Source: Mansonella perstans
Taxonomy: Eukaryota > Nematoda > Chromadorea > Rhabditida > Onchocercidae
DNA length: 64,000 nt
Assembly: GCA_037074765.1 (NCBI GenBank)
Contig: JBAMDO010000219.1
Span: forward strand, 24,758-88,757
Direction: 5' to 3'
Shown here piece by piece: positions 1-13,000 of the stretch. Numbering within the stretch: position 1 is the first letter of the stretch; every line of letters starts with the position of its first letter. The translations under genes were made by a program, and so were the position numbers. The notes beneath the pieces are model-generated. The model was given only the letters and a program-made list of their open reading frames with translations, searched no databases and had not been told where the DNA came from.

Positions 1-720
1 GGTGTAAAATGATCTAAAGGAAGCGAGAATAACCAAATGAAAGAATGACGTATAGGAAATATGAATGATATAATATATAAATCGGTGCAAAGAAAATGAT
101 ATGTTGGCCAAAATAAACTCTAGCTAGAGCTGAAAGTTTTAAGCTTTTTCAATTTGAATTGTCCGAAAAATAAATAAAATGTAATTAGTTTTATGTGGAC
201 ATTTATTTCGAAAACGAAGTGTTGAAGGGTTAGAATAATCACTTTTGAGGAATTTATAGGACTGTGTAGGGAATAGCAATTATTTGAGAACGATATTATT
301 ATATGTTACAGCTAGTTCTAACAATAGATGACTAATCTATTAAAATAAGCTTGTAAAAATCATTCCGGAGTAATGGTGAGCAGAATTATACGAGTAGTTT
401 GAGCACGTCGAATTTGTCCTTTTTTCCTGTTCCGGTTAATTATTAATTATTATATCCGGAAATCCGATAGTAGATCAAATTGTTGTCGCATAAAACACAT
501 AATGGACTCGTGAAATTTGAAGCATCTCCATTAAAATTTACAGAAATTTAAAACATCTTCATATTTTTCAGATTTTGAAACGAAATTTCGCATATGTCAA
601 ATATTTTGCTAAGTAACAAAAAAAAAGAATGGAAATATGAAAAGAATTTATTATTAGCATAAAAGAGATAAAAAAAAAGAAAAAAAATGAAAATATGAAA
701 GGAATTTTATTGCTAGCAAA

Positions 721-737
721 GAGAGAGAGAGAGAGAG
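721..737. repeat. (GA)n microsatellite
   Basis: Eight uninterrupted GA units follow a poly-A-rich stretch. Seen directly. Confidence 0.9.
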
Positions 738-1086
738 GAAAAAAATTAAACTGTAATAAGAGGAGAAAACTACTAAATTACCTAGAAATTCTAATCAATA
801 AATTTGCATTTATTCATCTCCTTTTATCATTTCATCGAGTGATAAGAATAATTTATTAAAAATTAAAGATTGTTTAAAACTGAAATGACATAAGCAAAAA
901 AGTGTTCAGCTTGTCATTTATAACAATCATTGTTGAATTTAAATTGTAAAAAGCAAGAAAGGAAATTGTTATCAATTTGCAATCAAATGATAACAAAATT
1001 AACAACGATTTTCTATGCATGTTTATGTGAAATTATAATGTATAAAACATGTATACGTTACATTTAAACATGTTTTGATCATTAGA

Positions 1087-1220
1087 ACTTTGTTTAACAG
1101 TTTGACTTATGATGAAATGAAAAGTAGCGAGAAATTATCATTTTAAATCCACACTTTGTTTGATAGTTTGACCTATGATGTTTGAAATTTGAAAATGTAT
1201 GAAATTATCATTTGAAATGA
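1087..1220 (+). repeat. Diverged 66-bp tandem duplication
   Basis: Two units start with ACTTTGTTT at 1087 and 1153. They share AGTTTGAC(T/C)TATGATG and later GAAATTATCATTT in the same order. The copies differ at several positions, so the duplication is not recent. Confidence 0.7.
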
Positions 1221-2926
1221 AAATGCTATTTGGTAAGAAAAGTTTGTACAAAATTACGAACTCTTTCTTTTACGTAAATTATATATGTCAACAGCATATA
1301 TTACTATCTATAATTTATGAAATTGATACGACCTCCCTTGGTATTACCATTTATTAATGCAATCAATGATGTGATATGTTATGAACCAATTGATACTATG
1401 TTACACTGCCAATCTTAATGGATTAATTAAATTAACTACTTTGGCATTATTACACTTTCATCATTTTAAGATTTATTAAATCGATCAGATCATATTATTT
1501 TCATTTATAGTTTATGCAATTGATAAGAACTGTAATACAGCTATGAACAATTGTTTATTGTTAGTATATTTTATCAGGATTTTGCTAATTAAATAAGAAT
1601 AATTATAATGCACGATTTATTGGTAATTATTTGATATGAAAATGAAATGGATTTTTTAGTGAATTCGTTTATCAACTACCAGCATCTATGACTAATGATA
1701 ATAGCAGTAACAGTAGTAGCAATAATTAATAATAATAATTGCATTATAATAATCAATAATAATTCAATGAAATTATTAATAATAATAGTAATAATTCATC
1801 CAATTATTATCAATTATAATTCAATAATAATAAGAGTTAATTCTTACAGTAATAGATTAACATTTTCATTTGGAACCATAGAATCAGCACTTCTTATTCC
1901 TTTTCTGGCTTTTATAAGCGAACAAAAACTGATAGCCTAATTAATCGAAACAAACAAAATTTTATCTTGATTATGCAAATAGATGTGAGTTATCTTTATC
2001 AGAATGATATTATGATATATATATCATTAGTAATTTAATAATAAAATATTAAGAATGAAAGAATGCAATATAAAATATTCCCCATATATGAAATAATACA
2101 GATATGAAAAAGCTATAATTGATGGATCGATTGATAGAATGTAAACAATTCTGCAGTCCTGGAATAACAAAACAAATAAAAAGTCTAAACTATTTAACAA
2201 AATTTAAGTTGGAAAGTCCGAGTTATTCCAAATTTTTACTTAGCAAAAATTTCACTATAGAAAATGATAAATTCTACATAAAGAATTCTACTACTATGAT
2301 ATAACAAATAATTAAAACATTACGATCAGTTTACTTCAAAAGTATTTAATTCATTTCAGAAAATCACACAATAATGTGATTAGCTTTCATCATATATTGC
2401 GTGTATGTAGTTCATTCCTTAATAATTTTCAATGGAATAATTATGGGTAATTATTCAAACTGTTTTAAACTTATATTTATCCATTAGAGTTAACACTTAA
2501 TTCATTATATGAACACTGCAATTTCATTTTAAATTAGCTTTTCAGTCTTCCTTCTTTACCATACACCCTTTGAAAAAACAATTTCAAAATACGTGTAAAT
2601 AAACCAGAGAAATAGAATTCCTGAATAAAAATTAAGGCTCGCAAAACTTCAAAAAAAGAAAAAAAATTGAGCATATTGGATCCTAAAACTTCTGAAAAAA
2701 TATTGTTTTTCATGATGGTGCCGATATGAACATATACGAAAACTGGAAACAAAAACAATTTTTGAAAAGGAATTAGAAATAATACTTTCATCATCAGAAT
2801 GAATACTGTGAAGATAGTTGGTAAATGTGAGAAACATGGTGCAAATGGTGAAACATTTCCACAAAACAAAAGAAACCGGCAACAACTTCTAATTATAGAG
2901 AGGAAAAGACGCTTCATTGATTTCTA

Positions 2927-5900
2927 TCATAGTTTTCGTCCCCTCTGCATCATTCGGCGTCCACGCTGTGATTTCGATTTCTTACACTGCTTGAACGGAT
3001 CATATGTGTTGGATATTGACACGGCGTTTTCTATAAATTCATTTCGCATTAATTGGAAGAATCATTTCGAAACCGAACGATTAAATCAAGCAACAATGTA
3101 TGCAACTATTTTTGATGTTTTCAAACTTGCGTTCCCATAATTTAATGAAAATATTTTCGTTCATATATGACAATTCAATTCAATTATAATCCCTGAATTA
3201 ACTTCAAATTTTAATAAAAGGAAAATTAATTTATAATTATCAAATGAGTAAAAAATATTATAAAATAAAATTTACTATTGAAAATATCAGGATCAAAGGC
3301 ACTGTAGTCAACTCGTTCACAGTTTTCTGCTGCATCAGTCCAATTACTTTTTCGGCCTCGCTTCTCTACAACTTTTGCGTCTTTTTTTTGTCTTTCACTA
3401 GCCTCTTGCGTCGTAGCGATACTGATTTCACCCGCTTCCTACAGCATTCTCATTAAACATTCTCATCAAAATATTTGTTGAGAATGTTTAGGATTTTAAA
3501 ATATTTTTAAAATATTTAACTATATTTTAAAACCCACGTGGAAGAACAATTAATAAAATGTAGATGAAAATCATACTCGTTTTCTTTTTCTCTTTAATTC
3601 TGTTTTTGTTAAAGTCATTTCTTCGTAGATGTTCATCTCTCCTTCGGCATTTCTTCTCTGTTCACTTTCCATTTGCAATTCATTGGCTGTCATCTAAAAT
3701 TTAACTGCGGCAATGAATGTTTCAAAAAATAAACGCGGAAAAAAATCAATAATAAAAAGAAAAAAATAAAAGCGACACTTTCCCTCTCGTCCTCATCTTT
3801 TTCGTCCTAAATAAACAATATCATACCAATGAAAGAAGGAAAACTGCAATAATATCGGAATTATAGAGTGCATTAAAGATTAAAAAACAGTCTGCAGAAC
3901 TGACAAGTATGCAGTATGCAGAGTCAGAAAAAGAGAACGAAGATATAAGAAAATGTGGGTTTTGAAACAAAAAAACAGCACAAAAAAGATCACTTTTTCC
4001 TCAGTAAATTGAAGTTTATTTGTAGCGGAATCGAGATGTGACCATAATTTTTTCTCCCCTGAGGCACTTTGTTCGTTTCTCGCTGCATCTTTTTCTTTCT
4101 CTTTGCTCTGCAAAAAAGTAAATTCCCTCGGACGCTGAGTTTTCAACTATTTTTTTGATTGCAATTATAGTAAGTAAGAATATCGGAAATGTTTTACCAA
4201 AATCAAAGTCAAGAGCTGTATGTAACAATTTATTCCTTTAATAATAACTCAGCTTTTGATAATTATAATAAATTAATATAATAATACCTTGCTTTCTGCT
4301 TTCGAACTTTGCTCAATTAGAGCAATCCGATAACATTCATAGGGCGTTGCCCAGTCTTGCAATTTCTCCATGACTTTCGTTAAACGTTCATCTTCTTTTT
4401 CATTATCCTCACCAATTATATAAAGCTCTGTGGCAAATAAACCATCACAACATTTAGTTTCTACACCACCTTCACATATAGCCCTGTCAACATCTTGTGT
4501 AACAATATCACGAATTTCTTCATTATATTTGGTTGATGAAAAATCCAAATGACACCTGGAAAAAATAAAATGATGGAAAGACAAATTTCTTTTTCAAAAG
4601 CAATAGAGATATCTGAAAGAATAAACCGCTGCCTACATGTCTGTCAGAAAAAGTTTAGTAAAAAGAAACTTAACGAAGTGAGTAAATAAAATCTTACATC
4701 AAAAAGAATAACAAAAATTAGACAAAATAAGTTATTTGAATACTACAGACAGCTGTGGACTATTAAGATGTTTTGTGCGCAATCATGTAAAAAGCCGGAA
4801 ATTCAAATAATAAAATGCAGCCTTAATATTCTCAAACTAACCTTAACATTGCTTTAACTGCATTCATTTTGTTCAGTTGAGATGTAACACCTTCTAAAGT
4901 TAGCGAACCAATATTTGGTGCATTAATTGAATGTTTTACAAGCGGCTGATCGCGCGCGGTATTGATGATTTGATGTAAAACATGTAATTCTTGTTTAACA
5001 TGCTTTGGGACAGGACTGCAACACGCTAGAATACCTTGCATTTCCCGAGGAAGTACCTGAATAATAAGAATAAAAAGCGAACAGCTATCCAAAAATTCAG
5101 TTTTATGGATGAAACAAAAATGATTTTGTTAAAAAAATTTCCTTAAGAAAAAAGATATAGTATCATGATTTGCATTCTTTTACTAACGAAAAGAAATTAG
5201 CCGTAGAAAATGAAATAACCAAGAAACCTCAGAAATCTGTAACATCATGTGACACGGTAGGACATACTGCACACTTTCATCATCTTTTCTTGCACGCTCA
5301 TCACGCCATTTCCATAAAGCAGCTAATGCAAACTGTTGACGAGAATTCAAAGGTTTCCTTCCAACCAGGAGTTTTTCATACCCATCGCTTTCAAACACTG
5401 GCTTATTATAGACCTTTGAAAAGAAAGCACAAAATTGAATTCTAAAATTAATCAAAAAGAGGAGAAACAAACGTAAGATAGGACTAAAATATCACGGAAA
5501 CTCCAAAACAGAAAGGCATCAATATCATAAACCTATTAGAAATAACAACGAATATCAGCTTTTATTTTACATGACAAGTATTATAAATGAAATAAGCATT
5601 TTACTCATATTATTCCTGATCCCAGATTAACCTTTCGAAAAAAAGATAGAAGAAAAAATCAAGGAACTAACAGTAAGACAAGTCTGAACAGATTCATTGT
5701 AAACAATTTCAAGAAGACTATTTCCCTGATCGAGAAGTTTTTTTCGAAGTTGATCATAACAATGTAACAAATAATGAGTATCACTTCTCGCATACGTTTT
5801 ATGAGCATCCGTGAGTGGTCTGAAAAAAGAAAACAAGTTCCACTGAAGAGACATTTTCAAGACAACAGATTTTTCGATAATTACATATATGTTATATAAT

Positions 5901-8871
5901 GTTGGCAAAAATTTCAAAATGAAAGATAACGAACTGAAATCATATCAAAATCAGAATAATTGAGAAATGTGTAGAAAATAGTACCTCAGACGCCAATCAG
6001 CTTTCTGGAACTTCTTATCTAAAGTGTGGTTGCAACAATTTTGAACCAAATGCTGGTAGGAAAATTTTGAATAATTAAGCAACCTCATTGCTTTGTATGT
6101 GTCGAACATATTAACAACATAGATGCCGAAATCCCGTTGCAACCAAACAATATCCGAATCTGCCCCGTGAAAAACCTGAGAAGTGAGTTATCTTTTCTGC
6201 ACATTAAAATGAAGTAAAAAATGGTAGAATGAAACTCGATATTCGGTATTTCAACCTAGTGAAGAAGAAAACGATATTAATTTGGCATTAGTTTTAAAAT
6301 TAATTAGGTATTTTACCCTTTTACACCCAATAATCCGACTAAAAACAACAAACTAAAATTGAATTTATATTACTCTGTTTCTGGAACAAATCATGATAGA
6401 ATTTATAAAATTTCCTTAAAAAAATTTATAAAACACTTTCATTAATTACTTTTAATATGTTTGGATCTGTAAATGGTTCATTTAGGATATGCATGTCTTT
6501 CCATAACGGGAAAGGATCGATGATGTAATCCACTTTACGTGTTGAAATTTGCATGAGACATGTTAATCCAAGGAACGAACGTTGTGCATTGTGCTGCAAA
6601 ATATCAAAAACTTTTTTTCAGAATATGTAGTCGTTACGAGATCAAAAATGTATTCGACTCTAAACAAGATTTTAAGAGCTACAAATGAAGAAATCTGAAA
6701 TTAAGCTAGAAGAACTTCTTAAAATATGAGTAGACGAGAAGCATAGTTTCTCGTATGTCATAAACAGGAGGACAATGAAATAATTGATACCTCAAGATCT
6801 ACACTGAATTCTTGTTCCTTATTCAAAATGTCCCGCAAACTTTTCAACTTTTCCACCATGTCGACGTAAACTAATTCCGTGTCCGATAGTGTTTTCAGCG
6901 GTTCAACTATTCCTGCGATTAGCTGTCTTGCAGGAATCTGCAGGAAAAAAAGAAAGGATATTTCAGGCTATTAAAGAAAATTAACAGATTAAAGTCTCAC
7001 TCAACAACAACCGTATGATATCCGAGAGAACGAAGCATTGAGTAAGAAAAGAACCAGAGAGAAAAAAAAAATTAAAAAAAAAGAAAAAACCTTAAAATGA
7101 TTTAGTTCCTTGTGATAAGGATGTAAATTCGTCCCTTGATCGTTGCGCCATATGATGCTATCAGTACCATCGTCATTGTTGTCGACGATTTGCAAATTGT
7201 TTACACAATTTTCCATAGCATGGTACTTTTTCTTTAGCTTAGGCTTGAATTCCGCAAAGCTATTATCAACCTCAATCCCAAAAACAATCTGTGGCTTTTC
7301 TTTGGACGTCTAAAAATAGGCTGATCAAACCTACTTTTTAAAAATTACAAAAAAAAAAAAATGCGTAAACAAAATTCTTAAGTCTTGAAGAAAAAAATGA
7401 ATATCTCAGAAAGCTTTATTATAAAAAGCCAAAATTCTATGAAAAAGCACTAAATATTATCACAACAACTTTTTCAAAACAAAGTTCCAAAACAACATTT
7501 GTTTCGTAAATTACGATACTATGGCCATCAAAATGTCATGCATGACAACGAAATATATCATATAAAAACATAAACTACATATAAACATAAAACTAGTTCG
7601 GCTTTCTGGACTTAAAGCAAAAATAAAAACACACAATTAAACTGGTTATTCATAAGATAACGCCCAAAAGCGGAATAATAATCCACCATCAAACTAATTC
7701 TGAGCATAAAACTTTAAAAAAACCTTATAAAACTATGCGCACTAACTATTTAAAAGGGTTAAATAAATCCATACAATTTTTGAAAAAGAATTTACCAGCA
7801 AAGGAGCGGCAGTATCAATTGCTGGTGATAGTAATTTATCCTTATACCCAGGTAAACGTCGCAAAAGTGCAACGTAACGTCCCTGTCTCTCAAATAACGT
7901 TTGTTCAGACGCAGCTGTGCTTTCTGCATCGATGATTTGCTGCGGTACAACCACTTCCTCCATACGTCTAGCTTTTTGCAACAAATCAAGTAAGATACTC
8001 TGCAATAAACCAGAGAGATGATTGACTTTGATAGCTAATAAGAAACCCGTACAAGCCTTTCATAAGATTGGTAAATATCATACTGCTCTTTCGCAGATAC
8101 TATCGTTTGCCTCAACGATTCGATCTAACAATTCATCGAGATCATCAATCTTCACTGGTATTGGAATTCGGCAACCGGCATTTCTCAACACTTCGCGTAA
8201 TCTGAAAATCGAAGAAAGGTCATACTATACAGCAGATGAAGCAGAAAACTGAAGTATTTGTTCAGGACAAAACAGGATATATTATAACTTACATTGCAGT
8301 AATTCTTTTTTGCTGTTCCAACATGAGATTGGCATATACTGGAAAACTTGCGTACAATTCATAACTTTCATGCCGCATCGGTAAAGCATTTGCTTCTCCA
8401 ACAGCTCGAACTGCACATAGTTTCACATTCTAAGCATATACTAAGTTAGAACTGGGCAGTATGGAGATTTGACAGTATCAAATATAGGATTATCTTGATG
8501 TTGTCTTAATGATTTAACAAAATAAAATACTGAAAGCAATATAAAAGAAATAAAATTGAAAATAATGAAGTCCTTGGTACAGTCAATATTATTATTGCTA
8601 TAAACAGCAATTTATAAATACATAAAATTGAACTACAAGAAATGGATGACTATCATTAAACATATATGCAGATATTGGAGATTTCAAAAAATTATGTACT
8701 ACCAACTTTGTATCTAAAGTATACAAACTTCCAAATTTGGAAGAAAAAAGCTACATCAATTAAGTACTTCATTAGAATAATTATTTCTTGGATTTCTTTC
8801 ACAAAGCAAATTCTTACTTTTACTGAATCCAATATGTTATTCGGATTACTGGTTGATTGCTCATCACTCAT
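2927..8871 (-). CDS. exos-10: Exosome component 10 / Rrp6 3'-5' exoribonuclease (16 exons)
   Basis: This is the nuclear exosome's DEDD-Y exonuclease, which trims and degrades rRNA, snoRNA and other nuclear RNA. Exons (transcription order): 8871-8818, 8429-8293, 8201-8084, 7999-7796, 7309-7091, 6937-6791, 6593-6450, 6175-5985, 5819-5672, 5413-5228, 5056-4842, 4555-4288, 4107-3994, 3693-3577, 3438-3276, 3030-2927. Together they give 842 aa, close to the usual 850-890. Order: PMC2NT-like N-terminus (residues 19-105); exonuclease domain with D291/E293 (VDLE, split across exons 6/7), D366 (VVNMFDT) and Y414/D418 (YARSD); HRDC domain (about 464-545, with WRDERARKDDES); basic C-terminus ending in KSKSQRGRR. 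All nuclease residues are present. The start is the first ATG after a good splice acceptor 15 nt upstream. The weakest junction is the GTGATC donor of exon 13. It is divergent to algn-9. Confidence 0.95.
3454..3490. other. Inverted repeat inside an exos-10 intron
   Basis: The arms TAAACATTCTCA (3454-3465) and TGAGAATGTTTA (3479-3490) are a perfect 12-bp inverted repeat. The 13-nt centre contains a further CAAA/TTTG pairing. It lies in the 138-nt intron between exons 14 and 15, so the pre-mRNA could fold there. Confidence 0.7.
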
Positions 8872-8886
8872 TCTAAAGATCACAAT

Positions 8887-8888
8887 CT
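8887..8888 (-). promoter_or_regulatory. Candidate trans-splice acceptor of exos-10
   Basis: On the minus strand an acceptor of the form CATTTGCAG sits 15 nt before the chosen ATG. Nematode mRNAs commonly receive a spliced leader this close to the start codon. Which leader is used, or whether it is instead a cis intron, cannot be told from the sequence. Confidence 0.5.
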
Positions 8889-10086
8889 GCAAATGCAGAA
8901 TATAAATATATCATATGGATAAAATAAATGCATCTACAACGCACTAAAATGATAGAAGACTAAAATTTAATTTCCTTTGATGACCAGAGCTTACTTTCAA
9001 TAGTACTAATTTAACCTTAAAAATTTTAATGTAATTTTTTTAGGAATTTACTGATTGAAATCTTCAGCAATGAAATAAAAATTAACAGTAAGTATATCCT
9101 ACTCAAATAATAAACTTACATCACTAAAACTCCAATTCACAACTCACACATTTCTGATATCACTGCTAAAGTATTCAACAAACAATACCAAATTAAGATT
9201 ATTGAGAAATTAACTTCATCAACAAATTTGATTCATTCTGTCCAATTTAAAATTGATGCATATTACGAAGATACTACACTATTGGAATTTGCTAAATTCT
9301 ACTGAAAGTTGCTAAACTGAATTGGAAAAAACGCTTTTCTTTAATTTTACATTTCGCTAAAATGTCAAAACAATTAATGAAATTAAATAAAATCTCCAAT
9401 AAACAATTTTCGAGAAGTTTTATTGTTATTAGCCGAAAATATGCCTTATTAAATGCCAAACCTTCCATACACATAGTCCCAATCAAAAACTTTAAAAACT
9501 TAACTAATTAAGCCCACCTTTGCCTCATTCAATTTCCACTCACTTTACGTCTAATAATCCGTGTTATGCGCATCTTCACTTTTTAATGGAACATCATTAT
9601 GATAACGGACGATTTGTGCAATAACTTAATCCCTGGTAGTTACTTTATTGTTCAGAGCTTTTTCTTTCTTCTTTCAATGATTTCCTAACTTCTTTGGTAG
9701 TTATTCATTTCTGAATTCCATTACGTTTTATTTATTTTCCAGAATTATTTCTATTGTTTTTTCTGGGATAACATTTTTAATGCTTAAGAAAAAAAAAATA
9801 AATGAATTCGAAAATAAAATTTTTCAGAAATTTATTTAAAATGGAAATTTCGAGGACATTTCCAAATTTTATTTGACAACAATTTGTAACTTAGAAGAAA
9901 ATAATGTAGTTTTAATTGCAAAATTATCTTACTTTTCTGTTTCCCAGTCAATGACAATATTTTCTTTACCATTTTGTTTATTTATTTATTTATCCGTCTT
10001 AAGATTTTGTTATGAATTGTGAAATCTGTCAAAAAGATATGTTTATGTGATTTACGTAATTATGATATATATATATATATATATAT
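8889..10086. other. Divergent intergenic region exos-10 / algn-9
   Basis: About 1.2 kb between two divergently transcribed genes. It must hold both promoters, but no TATA box or clear element stands out. A TTTA microsatellite lies near 9970 and a TA run abuts the algn-9 start codon. No coding exon is supported. Confidence 0.6.
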
Positions 10087-10088
10087 AT
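10065..10088. repeat. (AT)12 microsatellite abutting the algn-9 ATG
   Basis: An uninterrupted AT run whose last unit supplies the first two bases of the ATG at 10087. Further in-frame ATGs follow at 10099 and 10102, so slippage here would not abolish translation. Confidence 0.9.
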
Positions 10089-13000
10089 GTATAGCATTAT
10101 GATGCGAAAAAGTTCATCATTGATGAAAGGGACGTCGGATCGACTATTGAAACGAACATGTCAATCTTCATCAGATAATGTAATGGCAGATAAGCAAACA
10201 TATTCATCGCAAGCTAATGAACTTTGGAATTATCCAGCATTAAATTCGTTTTCTAAGCTTTATGTACCCGAAGGACAAATAGATTTAGAACGGCAGCTAT
10301 CGATTGTCGTAGTTTTCGAGGTTTGCTTCAAATTTTGAAAAAATTAAAAAAAAAAAGGAAAAATTATGTAAGTGTTTTGTTTTTTGCGGCAACTTTTCGA
10401 AATTATTAAATTTTTGGAGTTAAAAAAGTAAGATATTGTTTTTTTTTGAAAATGAATTTGAAAATTTTCCCCTAGTGCAGTTTTTAAACTTTAACTTTTT
10501 AAATTAAAAGAATTTTTCTTCAGGATGTGGTTTTTAAAAATTTGTTTAACTTTATATCGTTTTTATTTCCTCAAAATAAATCAATAATCTTTACTGAATA
10601 GTAAGATTAATGCATTGTTAAGTAAGTTAATGGGTTACTTTCATGACCGGACTTTTTTGAGTCCTATTTTATTACTCAGATCGGGATTCATTTTTCTGAG
10701 ATTTTTTCCCGTAATCTTGAAAATTTCTGTTTGTTTAAACATCTTTTACAGAGTTTTGGAATGTCATTTCAATCTAATATTAATTTAGCATTAAAAAGCT
10801 TTCTGTTCCATCACATCATAAGATTTAAAAGATGGAAGGATTTTTGTAACATTTTTTTTGGACGAAATTCCAGATTATATTTTTCTTCCGAATTTCCGCT
10901 GCAATGTGGAGTGTAATAAGCGATTGCGATGAAGTATACAATTACTGGGAGCCTCTTCATTTATTTCTCTATGGTACTGGTTTTCAGACTTGGGAATATT
11001 CTCCACTTTATGCTATACGGTTTGTTCTTGCATTCAGGTTTACGATATCATATTTTAATCCAGAGCGTCAGGATTTTCTTGGTAGGAGTGTTGGGATAAC
11101 CGTTTCCCCTTTCTTTCCTGTACAGCCATTTTTTTCCTCAAAATCTATAAATACTGTTCAGTCATTGGCAAAACTTGGTGATACAACCACAGCGGTATGA
11201 AGGCACTAGTTTGAAAATATCCGTTTACCGGAAATAGCCGGTGGTGTGAATCATTTACTGTGTAATTGTTATCACTTTATGTCTGTTGAATAATACATGA
11301 CATTGGGTATTCTCTCTTATGTCAAATTAAAACCAACAAAGTATAAGTCTTGTCAATATTTTGATATTCTTAATAATATATCCTACTATTCGGGCGTTAA
11401 ACCGCGACATTCTGTGGTAATTAGCTATCCAGATCATATTTTTGTCATCTTTGACGTCCAGCATCGGTAATGTTGTAAATGATAAAGTTGCTTTGACTGG
11501 CATTTATCACTTTTATATTTTTAACATTCATTAATTATTTATAGCTTTCCTTTTTTTACACCTGTCACTCTTTATCCATACTGTTTCGGAAAGGAAAATC
11601 TGGCCGAAATTTTTTTTATAAAGAACTTAAATTTCAGATCGTATTTCTATATATTATTGCATTATGGACCCGCTGTAATTTTGAAAAGGATATTTTTTAC
11701 TAACAAATTAGGCGTTTTCATGGCAATGCGGTGTCTACTTGGATTATTTAACGTGGGTGCTGAAATAAAAATGTATAAAGCACTCTGTTCACGGTTCGGT
11801 AATGGTATCGCTCGGACATACGTTGTGTTAACATCTCTTTCACCTGGAATGTTCATCGCAAGGTTTCACTTTCTTCGTAATACTTACTGAAAAGTTTAGT
11901 TTTCGAGATTGTTTGTTGTAAAATTTGGTTTTCGTAGAATTTTTATCCGAGTATTTAATGTTTCTTTTTCTTGATAATCTTTTTATCAAAAAATAGATAT
12001 GTTTCGATTTGATATCATAAAAATTATAAAGAAATAGAGACATTGTGCTTTCAAGGTAAAGATAAATCGTTAATTGCATTGTATTATACTATTAACCGTA
12101 CTACTTAGATTAATATTTCTCAATTAAGATTTAATATATATTTGGCTGAAGAGAATTTTAGCTACTTCTATGTCGAGCGAAAATTTTAAATCATTTCTTT
12201 GATTTTGCTATTTTCAAAAACTCAACATAGATACCGTATAAGAAATGCAAAATTCTAAGTTGAATTAGCTGCACTGAATCATGCGTCTTATATGCACAAT
12301 AGTTAGCTGAAAATATGACATTTTAGTTGCGCATTCCTTCCATCATCGTTCAGTATGTCGGCAAATTTGTTCGCTATGGCAGCATATATCAATGAAGAAT
12401 GGTTTCTTTTCTTATAATTTATTGTTTGATATTCTTTAATGAATATCGATTTTGCAACAAAAAAAATTAGGATATCTTGCAATTATTTTATTTTCAAGAA
12501 ATATGCGAATTTCTGTTTACAGGCTTATAGCAATATCGTTTACTGCGTTTAGTACGTTGGTTAGTTGGCCTTTTGCAGCCATACTTGGCTTACCGATTGT
12601 GCTCGAAATGCTAATCGTTCGGCCTCGAGAATTAGCTTCTACTTTTTGTATATATGCATTAATTTCTGGTTCTTTCATTATCATAGCACTGGTTATCGTT
12701 GATTCGTATTATTTTGGTAAGGTCGTTCTGGTAAGTTCAACTTTTAGATTTTTGAAGGATTCTAAAAACTCTTGTGATTTTCATTTCCTCCATATTTCAT
12801 TGCTGTTTTTTTTTTCTTTTTTTTTTTTGAGCAGTCTATTTTCATCAGAAAAGAATATTCACAATGTACGGCCACTTTTCATCTGTTCATATTTATCCAA
12901 ACAAATGTAATTATATGCGTTACAAATAATATTTCAAAGGATTTTTTTGTTTCGCTTATATGTAAATGCGATTTTTTAACGTTCCCTCTCGAAATTCATC

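Larger units (their letters stand above)
1..2926. other. AT-rich intergenic DNA downstream of exos-10
   Basis: No coding exon is supported here. The stretch holds short purine runs, a GA microsatellite near 721, a diverged 66-bp tandem duplication near 1087-1220 and an AAT/ATT-rich block at about 1695-1830. Short open frames at 1695-1940 and 2119-2304 are low-complexity and lack splice context. The last part (about 2500-2926) should contain the 3' UTR of the minus-strand exos-10 gene. Confidence 0.6.
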
